Assembly (NCBI GenBank): GCA_041745295.1
Contig: JBGTJE010000043.1
Coordinates: forward strand, 1 to 64,000
Origin: JANMEB01 sp041745295
GTDB taxonomy: Bacteria > Planctomycetota > Planctomycetia > Pirellulales > Pirellulaceae
Direction of reading: 5' to 3'
DNA: 64,000 nucleotides
Shown: one piece after another, positions 1 to 7,349 of the stretch
How the letters are laid out: each line of letters begins with the position of its first letter
How positions within the stretch are numbered: the first letter of the stretch is position 1
Notes under the pieces: generated by a model
Database searches by the model: none
What the model was told of the DNA's origin: nothing
The model's input: the letters and a program-made list of their open reading frames with translations, nothing else
Translations under genes and position numbers: made by a program

Positions 1-210
1 CCGGCCGAAAAATCGAGCGGGTCTCCGCGCGAACGAAAACAGTTCGCGCAAAAACCCCGCCGGTTTGAAGCCACCAAGCGCGTCAATAAGCCACCGCGCC
101 CCGTTACGCCAATCACGAAAGAAATGGCCGAAGGCAAGGCCCCGATGCGGTCATTCTCCGACTTGGCGCAGTTCTTCACACAACGCACGGAACCGCCGAA
201 GGACAGTTGA
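1..210 (+). CDS. C-terminal fragment of an unidentified protein
   Basis: An open frame enters the window at base 1 and ends at TGA 208-210, giving 69 residues. The visible tail is basic and proline-rich (PRRFEATKR, NKPPRPVTP) and ends in a more hydrophobic stretch, SFSDLAQFF. This looks like a disordered basic extension rather than a folded domain, so no family can be assigned. The stop overlaps a possible TTG start of the next frame by three bases, suggesting the two genes are co-transcribed. The 5' part lies outside the window. Confidence 0.6.
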   Translation, partial: PAEKSSGSPRERKQFAQKPRRFEATKRVNKPPRPVTPITKEMAEGKAPMRSFSDLAQFFTQRTEPPKDS

Positions 211-218
211 ATTCTCCG

Positions 219-689
219 ATGGACTTTGAAGAAAAGCTCAAACAGGCCATTGAACGAGGCCACCGGCGCGGCGAAGCCAGCGCCGACGCTCAGCGTCGCC
301 AAAAGCTGTCCGAAAGCGAAATCCGCAACCGCCATAACCAGATTCGGCTCCGAGTGTCCGATCATATCGAACGCGCGATTCGAAAAATCGCCGATCATTT
401 TCCCGGGTTTCAAACCGAAATTCTCTACGGCGAAAAAGGCTGGGGCGCCGCGATCACCCGCGATGATCACACCGGACCCGGTCGATCCGTTTTCAGCCGC
501 CTGGAGCTATTCGTTCGACCGCTCTCCTCGTTGGGAATTGTCGATGTCATCGCCAAGGGCACGATTCGCAATCGCGAACTCTTCTCACGCAATTACTACG
601 ACGAACTTGAGTCCACCAACGTCGAAAAACTAGAGCTAATGGTCGATACCTGGCTGCTCGAATACGCCGAACTCTACGCGGCGCATTAA
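219..689 (+). CDS. Conserved-looking hypothetical protein, 156 aa
   Basis: The protein has a charged, helical N-terminus (about residues 1-60, rich in Glu, Arg and Gln) followed by a more globular part with conserved-looking aromatic and Gly positions (GEKGWGAAITRDD, RLELFVRPL, NRELFSRNYYDEL, DTWLLEYAELYA). No catalytic motif, signal peptide or membrane segment is visible. I chose ATG 219. An alternative TTG at 207 overlaps the previous stop and has AAGGA only 3 nt upstream, which is too close, whereas the same AAGGA is 15 nt before ATG 219. It is probably translated together with the preceding gene. Function unknown. Confidence 0.7.
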   Translation: MDFEEKLKQAIERGHRRGEASADAQRRQKLSESEIRNRHNQIRLRVSDHIERAIRKIADHFPGFQTEILYGEKGWGAAITRDDHTGPGRSVFSRLELFVRPLSSLGIVDVIAKGTIRNRELFSRNYYDELESTNVEKLELMVDTWLLEYAELYAAH

Positions 690-1040
690 TGATGTCCTCC
701 CATCTCCCGACCCGGCAAATGATGCCCCGGAGTGCAAGTCTTGATGTTTCACTATTCGGCGGCGCCAGACAGCCTCGCGGGCAATTCATGAAGACGTTAC
801 AGGAGGAAACAGAGATAACCGAGTCGACGGGGATGAATTGGGATTCCTCCGTTTCCTCTGTTTGCTCCTGTTCAAACGCGAATCTAAAAAGCCTGCCCCA
901 CTATTTAGTCATTGACTAACTTTCCAGTTGTCAAGTCTAAATTCTTGTGTGCCACTGGCTCTCCCAGTGCGACTTGCCAGGAGGACGGCTCGCCAATCAT
1001 TCGCAACGTTCGTGCGGGGCGAGCGCCAAAAAATTCAACT
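690..1040. other. Intergenic region without a convincing gene
   Basis: About 350 bases. A 76-codon open frame (689-919) has no plausible protein character and starts at the stop of the previous gene. The region holds a pyrimidine-rich tract near 845-880 and one arm of a dispersed 23-bp repeat at 947-969 (listed separately). The end of the interval leads into the promoter of the DUF1571 gene. Confidence 0.5.
947..969 (+). repeat. Solitary arm of a 23-bp dispersed repeat
   Basis: This 23-mer (core GCCACTGGCTCT then CCCAGTG) matches with one mismatch the right arm of the perfect inverted repeat at 22890-22912. Here it occurs singly, without an inverted partner nearby. It is one of several short intergenic repeat families in the window. 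Confidence 0.75.
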
Positions 1041-1068
1041 TTGACAATGTTTCCGTACCCTCTATGAT
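1041..1068 (+). promoter_or_regulatory. Sigma70-type promoter at the start codon of the DUF1571 gene
   Basis: TTGACA (1041-1046), a 16-bp spacer and TATGAT (1063-1068) match the -35/-10 consensus at 11 of 12 positions. The expected transcription start is near 1075, while the gene's ATG is at 1078, so the mRNA would be leaderless or nearly so. No Shine-Dalgarno sequence would be transcribed. The alternative is translation from a downstream start. Confidence 0.6.
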
Positions 1069-1077
1069 TCCGACGCT

Positions 1078-2049
1078 ATGGACAACATTGAACTCACCGA
1101 ACCGGTCACAGAATTTAGATCAAGGGCGGAAACTGCCCGGTCGCGGCCGAAGCGTCGCTGGCTCATGGTATTGGCTGCAATTCCACTGCTGATTTACGGC
1201 TTGTGGCTCGTCGATCGTTGGCTGCGGCCCGACGTTCCGGCAAGCACCGGCGTCAATATTACCAGCGGCGACGAGGAATCACTCGTCAAGAACAGTATTT
1301 CCGATCTATTCAATGAACCCGCGGTTTCCGGCGAGCATCCCTTGGATCCCGCGATGCGCGTCGCGCAAGCCGGGCTGGACTTCTATCGCAGCAACGTGCA
1401 TGACTACCAAGCGATCTTCATTAGGCAAGAGCGAATTGGCGGCCGCATGGGCGACGAAGTGCGCTCGCAGGTGAAGTTTCGAAATGACCGCGCAAACGGT
1501 GATGAAAAGATCCCCCAAAGCGTCTACATGCGATTTCTGGAACCCAAGAGTGCGTCGGGTCGCGAAGTCATTTACATCGACGGCCAAAACGATGGCCGCT
1601 TGGTCGCCCACGAAGGGGGATTGCTCAATGTCGTTCGAGCCAATCTATTGCCGACCAGCCGACTGGCGATGCGAGGAAACAAACACCCGATCACCGAATT
1701 CGGCATCGAAAAGCTGATCTTGCGGTTGATCGAGAAAGGAACTCGCGACCGCCAATTCGGCGATTGCCAAGTCGAGGTCGACCGCAGTATCAGAATCAAC
1801 GGTCACAGCGGAACGGAAATTCGAATCATTCATCCCCAGCCGTCGGATGATTTCGAATTTCACATCGCTCGAATCATCATCGACGATGAGTTGAATTTGC
1901 CCGTCGGCTACGAAGGCTATCTTTGGCCTGAAAAAGGGAGCACCGAACCCGTGCTCAACGAACGCTATTTCTATACCGACTTGCAACTCAACGTCGGTTT
2001 CACCGACCGCGACTTCGATCCCGAGAATCCGGATTACGATTATCCGTAA
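1078..2049 (+). CDS. DUF1571 family membrane-anchored protein
   Basis: This 323-aa protein has a short cytoplasmic N-terminus, one membrane segment (about residues 31-47, LMVLAAIPLLIYGLWLV) and an exported domain of about 260 residues. The exported part carries features I recognise from the planctomycete DUF1571 family: ALDFYRSNVHDY-type start, QERIGG, VYMRFLEPKSASGREVIYIDG and LAMRGNKHPITEFGI. The family resembles LolA-like lipid-binding beta folds, but no function is established. The ATG is 10 bases after the -10 element of a strong promoter (1041-1068), which suggests leaderless initiation. It stands alone: the next intact gene is more than 500 bases downstream. Confidence 0.85.
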   Translation: MDNIELTEPVTEFRSRAETARSRPKRRWLMVLAAIPLLIYGLWLVDRWLRPDVPASTGVNITSGDEESLVKNSISDLFNEPAVSGEHPLDPAMRVAQAGLDFYRSNVHDYQAIFIRQERIGGRMGDEVRSQVKFRNDRANGDEKIPQSVYMRFLEPKSASGREVIYIDGQNDGRLVAHEGGLLNVVRANLLPTSRLAMRGNKHPITEFGIEKLILRLIEKGTRDRQFGDCQVEVDRSIRINGHSGTEIRIIHPQPSDDFEFHIARIIIDDELNLPVGYEGYLWPEKGSTEPVLNERYFYTDLQLNVGFTDRDFDPENPDYDYP

Positions 2050-2067
2050 TTCAGTTTCGAAGTCCTG

Positions 2068-2194
2068 CTCGTACTCGTACTCGAATTCGACACGATGAAC
2101 GACTGGATTGTCTTTAAGCCGCTCCGTCGCTTTTCCGCTCAAGATTTCCGCATGTAATCGAGTACGAGTACCGTTTCGCTGAGAACGAGTACGA
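2068..2194. repeat. CGAGTAC-type inverted intergenic repeat
   Basis: CTCGTACTCGTACTCG (2068-2083) is matched in reverse complement by CGAGTACGAGTACC (2159-2172) and CGAGTACGAG (2185-2194), so the transcript could fold into a long imperfect hairpin just after the DUF1571 gene. A related block (CGAGTACGACTACGAGTACC) occurs at 6421-6440. A role as terminator or dispersed element is possible; there is no U tract. Confidence 0.7.
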
Positions 2195-2252
2195 GATAAA
2201 GCGAAAATCAAGATCTTGAACAATGCCAAAGCCGACAGACGGATGCAATTGA

Positions 2253-2447
2253 CTTAGAATATTCACGTCAGGGCCCGATGCCCGACGTCGCGATAGGTTT
2301 TCCATCACTCAGTGGAAATCGCTCGACGCAATTCGCTCGTTTGCCGGCGAACATGCCGAAATCGCGGTTGTCCCACAAAAAGTGCGCGAGATGATGCTCG
2401 AATACGATTCAACGGTTCGCCACTACGAGGTGTGTAACGAATGTTGA
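2253..2447 (+). pseudogene. Relic of an antibiotic-biosynthesis-monooxygenase-like gene
   Basis: A frame without a start codon is open from 2253 to TGA 2445-2447. Its second half reads like the C-terminus of small ABM-fold monooxygenases: ITQWKSLDAIRSFAGE, then IAVVPQKVRE and a terminal VRHYEV. Families of this type are about 100 residues long and begin with an N-terminal beta strand and a catalytic-core half, which are missing here. No in-frame ATG/GTG gives the missing half. I infer a truncated, decayed gene. A sequencing frameshift is the alternative. Confidence 0.6.
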
Positions 2448-2620
2448 TTCTGGGTCGAGGCGTTCACAGTCGTGGAGCTTCGATCCGGCGCACTTCCCGC
2501 TCAAGGCGGTTTGATCACGTACGGTCCCGAATTTTCAACTCGAAACTGAGACTATCCCAGGGCTGCGACAATAGCTGGTCGTGTGAGTAACTGTAGTGAG
2601 TCAAGTCAGGACGAGTGCTT
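2448..2620. other. Intergenic spacer, nothing recognised
   Basis: Between the ABM relic and the small Cys-rich gene. No repeat, hairpin with a U tract or good promoter is visible. Together with 2050-2252 it separates two ordinary genes by about 570 bases, consistent with a decayed gene having occupied the space. Confidence 0.4.
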
Positions 2621-2929
2621 ATGGCAAACGGCAAGGGCACCATTAGCTGTTATTATTGCAAGCACTTCGATCCGAATCCTTCGTCGAAATGCATCCTTCA
2701 TTCAGCAGACCTACCACTCGATGCAGTAGGAAGCGACAATCCGATTTGCTCAGATTTTTCGGAGACAGACAAACTATCGATAGAGTTGTCCGTAATGTTC
2801 GATCTGTCGAGACAATTGGAAGAGTTATTGCCGAAAATGCGACACGGATTTTTGTATGGTTTTCCATATCCATCTCACGACCGACAAGCAGACTTGCGGG
2901 AGATTGCCAAACTTGCACCATCTGCGTAG
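2621..2929 (+). CDS. Small Cys-rich hypothetical protein, 102 aa
   Basis: The N-terminal third has a CYYCKHF motif followed by KCILHS and CSDF, i.e. four cysteines and two histidines spaced as in a small metal-binding knuckle (C-x2-C ... C-x2-H ... C). The rest is a polar helix with aromatic residues (GFLYGFPYPSHD) and no known domain. ATG 2621 is preferred over GTG 2615 because AGGA at 2608-2611 is 9 nt from the ATG but only 3 nt from the GTG. It precedes the RraA-like gene by 67 bases on the same strand. Function unknown; zinc binding is inference. Confidence 0.65.
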   Translation: MANGKGTISCYYCKHFDPNPSSKCILHSADLPLDAVGSDNPICSDFSETDKLSIELSVMFDLSRQLEELLPKMRHGFLYGFPYPSHDRQADLREIAKLAPSA

Positions 2930-2996
2930 ACAATGAATCGAGCCAGAAATAACAATTTCTAACGAATCGCTCCACGCAACTACAACGGTGAAAGTC

Positions 2997-3704
2997 ATGA
3001 ACAACCAAATCCTGAATAACCGATTCTCACGGCTATCGACTCCGCTTGTTGCCGATGCTTGTCTGCGGTTGGGATTAGCATTGCGAACTGCCCCGCCGGG
3101 CATTCGTCCCCTCAACGGGGACAACCATATTGCCGGACGAGTATTGCCCACAAAGCACCACGGCAGCGTGGACATTTTCCTGGAGGCAATAGGAAACGCC
3201 CGTGAAGGAGACATACTCGTCATCGATAACGGCGGGCGAGCCGATGAAGCGTGCATCGGCGATTTGACGGTCTTGGAAGCTCGACTGAGTGGCTTGGCGG
3301 GGATCGTCGTTTGGGGTTGTCATCGAGACACCGCGGAGCTCGTGCAGATAGAATTTCCCGTGTTCAGCTACGGCACCTGCCCCTCCGGACCACAGCGCAT
3401 GGACCCGCGTGAGAGCGATGCGTTGACAACGGCCAGCTTGGGAATTTTCACCGTGACCCACGAAGACGTTGCGTTCGCCGATGCCGACGGCGTGCTATTC
3501 GCCGCAGATGAGCAAGTCGAACCGATTCTCGAAATGGCCAACGACATTTGGGAAAAGGAGCGACGCCAAGCGCAAGCGATCCGCATTGGTACCCCGTTGC
3601 GGGAACAAGTTCGCTTCGATGATTTTTTGGCGCGACGCGCCCGGGAACCAAACTATACTCTTCGCCAACATTTGCGCGCGATGGGCGGCGCGATCGAGGA
3701 ATAG
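2997..3704 (+). CDS. RraA-like family protein (HMG/CHA aldolase fold)
   Basis: This 235-aa protein shows the family signatures in order: STPLVADAC near the N-terminus, GDILVIDNGG, EACIGDL, then GIVVWGCHRDT, the Gly-x20-Arg-Asp metal and substrate site of the RraA/HMG-CHA aldolase superfamily, and FPVFSYGTCPSG. Members act either as class II pyruvate aldolases on 4-hydroxy-4-methyl-2-oxoglutarate-type acids or, in Escherichia coli RraA, as RNase E inhibitors. The Asp after Arg is present here, so the aldolase chemistry is possible. ATG 2997 is preferred to GTG 2988. The GNAT gene starts 11 nt after the stop, so the two are probably one transcript. Often misannotated as demethylmenaquinone methyltransferase. 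Confidence 0.85.
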   Translation: MNNQILNNRFSRLSTPLVADACLRLGLALRTAPPGIRPLNGDNHIAGRVLPTKHHGSVDIFLEAIGNAREGDILVIDNGGRADEACIGDLTVLEARLSGLAGIVVWGCHRDTAELVQIEFPVFSYGTCPSGPQRMDPRESDALTTASLGIFTVTHEDVAFADADGVLFAADEQVEPILEMANDIWEKERRQAQAIRIGTPLREQVRFDDFLARRAREPNYTLRQHLRAMGGAIEE

Positions 3705-3714
3705 TGCTTACGGC

Positions 3715-4440
3715 ATGAATTCTGTATACAACGAACTTGGACAGCCGACCGGTTTCCCGTTGCCGAATTGGAAGCCCCCTCCGATGCCACCGCGCGAGCC
3801 AATCGAGGGGCGGTTTTGTCGTTTGGAACCGCTCGACCCCGAGCGTCACGCGACCGAATTGTTCGCGGCGAACGCGGCGGATGGGCAAGGGCGAAATTGG
3901 ACGTATATGGGCTACGGCCCGTTTCCGACTTTGCCAAGCTACCGCACTTGGATAGCCACGCATTGCCTGGGCGACGATCCGCTTTATTTCGCGATCGTCG
4001 ACCGGAGCGATGCGAAGCCGTCCGGCGTCGCGAGTTACCTGCGGATCACTCCCGTGTATGGATCGATCGAGGTCGGGCATATCCTTTACTCGCCGCGTCT
4101 GCAGCGTCGCCCGGCCGCAACCGAAGCGATGTACTTGCTGATGAAGCGCGCGTTCGAACTCGGCTACCGGCGCTACGAATGGAAATGCGATTCGCTAAAC
4201 GCAGCTTCGCGCGCCGCGGCGCAGCGACTTGGGCTCTCGTTTGAAGGGATCTTTCGGCAGGCGTCAGTTTACAAAAACCGCAACCGCGATACGGCTTGGT
4301 ATGCGGCGATCGATTCCGAGTGGCCGGCGCTGCGCGAGGCCTTCCTCGGTTGGCTCGACCCAAGCAATTTTGATGAACACGGTCGCCAACGAACTTGCCT
4401 CGCCGACTTGACGCGGCCGATCCTCAAACAACGCGGGTGA
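3715..4440 (+). CDS. GNAT family N-acetyltransferase (RimJ/RimL-like)
   Basis: The 241-aa protein fits the GNAT fold: RFCRLEPLDPERHATELFAA at the N-terminus, the VGHILYSPRLQRRPAATEAMYLLMKRAF segment corresponding to beta4 and the acetyl-CoA-binding region, and RRYEWKCDSLNAASRAAAQRLGL, typical of the Rim-like subfamily in which the acetyl acceptor is an N-terminus or small molecule. Its extended N-terminal PPPMPPREP segment is common in this subgroup. The frame is open upstream to 3469, but that part lies inside the RraA-like gene; ATG 3715, 11 nt after that gene's stop, is the sensible start. Substrate unknown. Confidence 0.85.
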   Translation: MNSVYNELGQPTGFPLPNWKPPPMPPREPIEGRFCRLEPLDPERHATELFAANAADGQGRNWTYMGYGPFPTLPSYRTWIATHCLGDDPLYFAIVDRSDAKPSGVASYLRITPVYGSIEVGHILYSPRLQRRPAATEAMYLLMKRAFELGYRRYEWKCDSLNAASRAAAQRLGLSFEGIFRQASVYKNRNRDTAWYAAIDSEWPALREAFLGWLDPSNFDEHGRQRTCLADLTRPILKQRG

Positions 4441-4526
4441 ACAAATGTGATTCCCCCGCTCCTCCCGCCTAGAAACAAATCGTCGTCGGCGATCCTAAAT
4501 TTCGACCCGACCTTCGATTTTTCCCC

Positions 4527-4611
4527 ATCCGTGTTATCCGTGGTGAATTTCTTTTTTCTTAAGACTTTTGGAGAAGATAGCTGAACCACGGATTTCACGG
4601 ATGACACGGAT
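4527..4611. repeat. Imperfect inverted repeat of ATCCGTG units
   Basis: ATCCGTGTTATCCGTGGT (4527-4544) is matched in reverse orientation by ACCACGGAT...CACGGAT (4585-4611), separated by a T-rich spacer. The transcript could form a hairpin between the GNAT gene and the amidotransferase gene. It resembles common intergenic boilerplate repeats of large-genome bacteria. Confidence 0.6.
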
Positions 4612-4693
4612 AAGAAATGAAAAGATTTTGGAAAGGATATTGGGGCGAGGGAACGCTTCTGGTTTTTGGATAGACACTTAGCTTAAACTTCCG

Positions 4694-5389
4694 ATGCGAA
4701 ATAAGGTCTTTCTCGGACTAGTCGGCGATTATGACAGCTCGGTCACGGCACATCAGGCAATTCCGATTGCTTTGAAGCGGGCGGCGGTCGGATTGAGCAT
4801 CGACGTCAATTTCGAGTGGATTCCCACTGACGAGATTACCGATGTGTCACGGATTGATCATTTCGATGGCTTATGGTGCGTGCCGGCCAGTCCCTATCGA
4901 AGCATGGACGGTGCATTGCTTGCAATTCGCCACGCCCGCGAGGGTGCGGTGCCGTTCCTCGGAACCTGCGCCGGGTTTCAACATGCTGTCGTTGAATTCG
5001 CTCGAAATGTTCTTGGCTGGGCCGATGCAGAACACGCCGAAACGGCACCCGCCGCGGCCCGCGCGGTTATCTCGCCGCTTGCGTGCTCCTTCGTTGAAAA
5101 ATCTGGTCTGATTCGGCTAATTCCTGGCACGCGCATCGCCGCGGCCTACGGCGCCCGCGAGACGACCGAAGGTTATCATTGCCGCTTTGGCTTGAATCCC
5201 GAATTCCAGGCGGCAATTGTCGCCGGGCCGCTGCAAATCGCAGCCGCCGATGAAAGCGGCGACGTACGTGCCGTCGAACTGGAGGATCATCCGTTTTTCG
5301 TTGCCAGTCTATTCCAGCCTGAACGCGCCGCACTCAAAGGACATTCGGCTCCGTTGGTCGATGCCTTTATCGCTGCGTGTATCGAATAA
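4694..5389 (+). CDS. CTP-synthase C-terminal-like class I glutamine amidotransferase domain protein
   Basis: A 231-aa stand-alone domain resembling the glutaminase half of CTP synthase (PyrG): LVGDYDSSVTAHQAIPIAL at the start, WCVPASPYRS, the nucleophile elbow FLGTCAGFQH with Cys92, and HPFFVASLFQPE near the end. In PyrG the last motif reads FHPE, with a catalytic His and Glu. Here the His is Gln208, while Glu210 is kept. The synthetase half is absent. It belongs to the group usually named CTP synthase C-terminal region-related (seleno)protein; the nucleophile here is an ordinary Cys codon (TGC 4967-4969). Because the triad His is missing, normal glutaminase activity is doubtful. The uracil-DNA glycosylase gene follows 73 bases downstream. 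Confidence 0.8.
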   Translation: MRNKVFLGLVGDYDSSVTAHQAIPIALKRAAVGLSIDVNFEWIPTDEITDVSRIDHFDGLWCVPASPYRSMDGALLAIRHAREGAVPFLGTCAGFQHAVVEFARNVLGWADAEHAETAPAAARAVISPLACSFVEKSGLIRLIPGTRIAAAYGARETTEGYHCRFGLNPEFQAAIVAGPLQIAAADESGDVRAVELEDHPFFVASLFQPERAALKGHSAPLVDAFIAACIE

Positions 5390-5462
5390 CGCTGTGTGTT
5401 TTGCACCGGCGAAACGCAACTCGCTCTTGCCTCAAACGCTCCCTCTAAACCGAACCAAGCCC

Positions 5463-6335
5463 ATGACCGAATCGATTGACTTGAAGTCAGCAATTGTGCA
5501 ACAGCTTCAGTCGTTGTCACGCAACGGCGTCCTTGACTTGCCCAAGGCCAATCCGCAATCCGCAACGTCGCTGTGGGATGCTGCGACTTCCCCTCCTGAG
5601 ATTCACCCCGAAGGCGAGCCGAGCTTCACACTGATCTCGGCACGGCCAGCCGACACGCAAGCCGAATTAATCACGGCAATCTCCGTTTCGACGGAGCGAG
5701 CCGCCCCATCGAACGCACAACTTTGGGCAAGCGACGACGGCACGGCCGTGCCCTCCCGTTCGAGCGACGCACGCGTTGCCGCTCTCCAAGTTTTGCAGCG
5801 TGAAGTTGCCCAGTGCACTCGATGCAGTGAACTCGTCCAATCGCGGACGCAAACGGTGTTTGGCGTCGGCAACGTGCAGCCGCGGCTGTGTTTTTTCGGC
5901 GAAGCCCCGGGGGCGGATGAAGACGCGCAAGGCGAGCCGTTTGTTGGCCGCGCAGGTCAGTTGCTCAATAAGATCATCGCGGTTTGCAATATGAAACGCG
6001 AGGATGTCTACATCCTCAATGCGATCAAATGCCGTCCGGAAGGCAATCGGACACCTGCCGAATCGGAAATCGAGAACTGTTGGGAATTTGCGCGGCGGCA
6101 ATTAGAGATCTTGCAGCCCGAGTTCATCTGCTGCTTGGGTGGTGTCGCTGTGCGATCGTTGCTCAAGCGGAAAGAGTCGATTGGAAAATTGCGGCAACGA
6201 TTTTTCCACTATGGAGCGAGCCAAGTGATCGTGACCTATCACCCCGCCTATCTTCTTCGCGAACCCAATGCCAAGCGCTACGTTTGGGAGGACATGCAAA
6301 TGCTGATGAAGGCAATGGGAATTTCGCTGGCGTAG
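5463..6335 (+). CDS. Type-4 uracil-DNA glycosylase
   Basis: The 290-aa enzyme removes uracil from DNA to start base-excision repair. Family-4 hallmarks are all present: four iron-sulfur ligands Cys118, Cys121 (CTRC), Cys190 and Cys206; the active-site loop GEAPGADEDAQGEPFVG (about 146-162); and the substrate motif TYHPAYLLR near residue 260. About 110 N-terminal residues of low-complexity sequence precede the catalytic domain, a common planctomycete extension. The frame is open upstream to 5217 but overlaps the previous gene, so ATG 5463 is chosen. The position after an amidotransferase gene gives no extra hint about regulation. Confidence 0.93.
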   Translation: MTESIDLKSAIVQQLQSLSRNGVLDLPKANPQSATSLWDAATSPPEIHPEGEPSFTLISARPADTQAELITAISVSTERAAPSNAQLWASDDGTAVPSRSSDARVAALQVLQREVAQCTRCSELVQSRTQTVFGVGNVQPRLCFFGEAPGADEDAQGEPFVGRAGQLLNKIIAVCNMKREDVYILNAIKCRPEGNRTPAESEIENCWEFARRQLEILQPEFICCLGGVAVRSLLKRKESIGKLRQRFFHYGASQVIVTYHPAYLLREPNAKRYVWEDMQMLMKAMGISLA

Positions 6336-6349
6336 CGACGATTTCGTAG

Positions 6350-6369
6350 CTGAATTCGCAAGAATTCAG
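6350..6369. repeat. Perfect hairpin with a GCAA tetraloop
   Basis: CTGAATTCGCAAGAATTCAG forms an 8-bp perfect stem closed by GCAA, a GNRA tetraloop, 14 nt after the glycosylase stop codon. There is no following U tract, so it is not a classical terminator. It could be an mRNA 3'-end stabiliser or a REP-like element. Confidence 0.65.
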
Positions 6370-6420
6370 GCGCGGAACGAAGTTTTCTTTCTCTTTCTCG
6401 GAACTCCTCCCTGCATTCTT

Positions 6421-6462
6421 CGAGTACGACTACGAGTACCGCTGCGCTGAATACGAGCACGA
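6421..6462. repeat. CGAGTAC-type intergenic repeat, second copy
   Basis: CGAGTACGACTACGAGTACC followed by GCTGCGCTGAATACGAGCACGA repeats the layout of 2159-2194 (CGAGTACGAGTACC, short spacer with CGCTGA, then ACGAGTACGA), with a few substitutions. It is a second member of the same family, between convergent genes. Confidence 0.7.
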
Positions 6463-6600
6463 TTCGCGATGTCACTCGTTCCTTCGTGGCCGGCTTCTCA
6501 GTTTTTTCCTTCCCCCTCCCCATGAGGAGGAGTGAATTTTTTTGCGAGTCTGGTTGCAAAAACAGCGCGACTAGGGGCGAGTGCGCGACCCGTTTGTAAC

Positions 6601-7323
6601 CTAGCATTTAGTCGACTTGCGCTTCTTTCCGAGTTCGCCGCGTTTTTTCACCGACCAAATGTACTCGGTTGCATTCGGGACCTTGCACGACGTTCCATAC
6701 ATGTCGACCGAAACGGGACCGATGTTTTCGGCGGCCTTCAGTGCAAATTCAGTCATCGGGACCACGCGGCTACCGGCCGAGATAACGAAATTATTCATCC
6801 AGTAACGAACGCGATCCGATTCCTTGTGAATTGTCTTCTCCACGCGTTGCAGAAGTTTCTTAAGGCGTCCCAAATCGAGTTCTTCGTCGGGTGTGATGGC
6901 CACGAAACTTGAAAGAGTCGACCAACCGCTGCTGGCAATTGATTCCTGCTTGGCGTCGATCCATTGAAGGCCGAGTTCCCAGCCAAAATTGCTTTCCGCG
7001 GCGACCCAAGGAACTGTAAATTCGCCGATTCCCTTGCTCTTGGCTTTTTTGACCCAATTCTGCAAATCGGCCTTGGTCATTTTCTTGTCATCGGCAATCA
7101 ATCCAGCCAGGTACATGGCGTCGTAAACTCCGGACGCGAAGAGATCCTTGGCCAGTTGGTAATCCTGCTTGATTTTCTTCTGGTACTTCTTGAGGTATTC
7201 GATCTTGACGCCATAAATGGGTTCTTGGGCGCCGTGAATGAGCATCGTCTTCTTGTAACTTTCGCTTCCTTGTTTCTTGAGGTCGGCAATGATGTCATTG
7301 CTGGAACTTTTTGCGGTGACCAT
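6601..7323 (-). CDS. DNA alkylation repair protein (AlkD-like HEAT-repeat family)
   Basis: A 240-aa, strongly helical and Lys-rich protein matching the DNA alkylation repair enzyme family (PF08713-type). Recognisable segments are YGVKIEYLKKYQKKI at the N-terminus, WVKKAKSKGIGEFTVPWVAAES, the helix around IASSGWSTLSSFV, and VRYWMNNFVISAGS. AlkD-type members wrap HEAT-like helices around DNA and excise alkylated bases without base flipping. The present subgroup is more divergent, and I cannot confirm the catalytic Asp. The start ATG has AGGAG about 6 nt upstream. The C-terminus is basic (KKRGELGKKRKSTK), consistent with DNA binding. Confidence 0.75.
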   Translation of the reverse strand: MVTAKSSSNDIIADLKKQGSESYKKTMLIHGAQEPIYGVKIEYLKKYQKKIKQDYQLAKDLFASGVYDAMYLAGLIADDKKMTKADLQNWVKKAKSKGIGEFTVPWVAAESNFGWELGLQWIDAKQESIASSGWSTLSSFVAITPDEELDLGRLKKLLQRVEKTIHKESDRVRYWMNNFVISAGSRVVPMTEFALKAAENIGPVSVDMYGTSCKVPNATEYIWSVKKRGELGKKRKSTKC

Positions 7324-7349
7324 AGTAACTCCTTCCCAGACGTTGCGCA

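Noticed and set aside
689..919. 76-codon open frame after the first intact gene
   Set aside because: No start context, low complexity (Ser/Thr/Gln-rich), overlaps a pyrimidine-rich intergenic tract and has no protein character.
1645..2229. 194-codon minus-strand open frame overlapping the DUF1571 gene
   Set aside because: Antisense to a conserved gene and running through the CGAGTAC repeat; no recognisable protein features.
3469..3714. Upstream extension of the GNAT frame inside the RraA-like gene
   Set aside because: It is in another frame of a real gene; the acetyltransferase fold begins after ATG 3715.
4967..4969. Selenocysteine at the nucleophile of the amidotransferase domain
   Set aside because: The family name mentions selenoproteins, but the codon here is TGC (Cys), not TGA.
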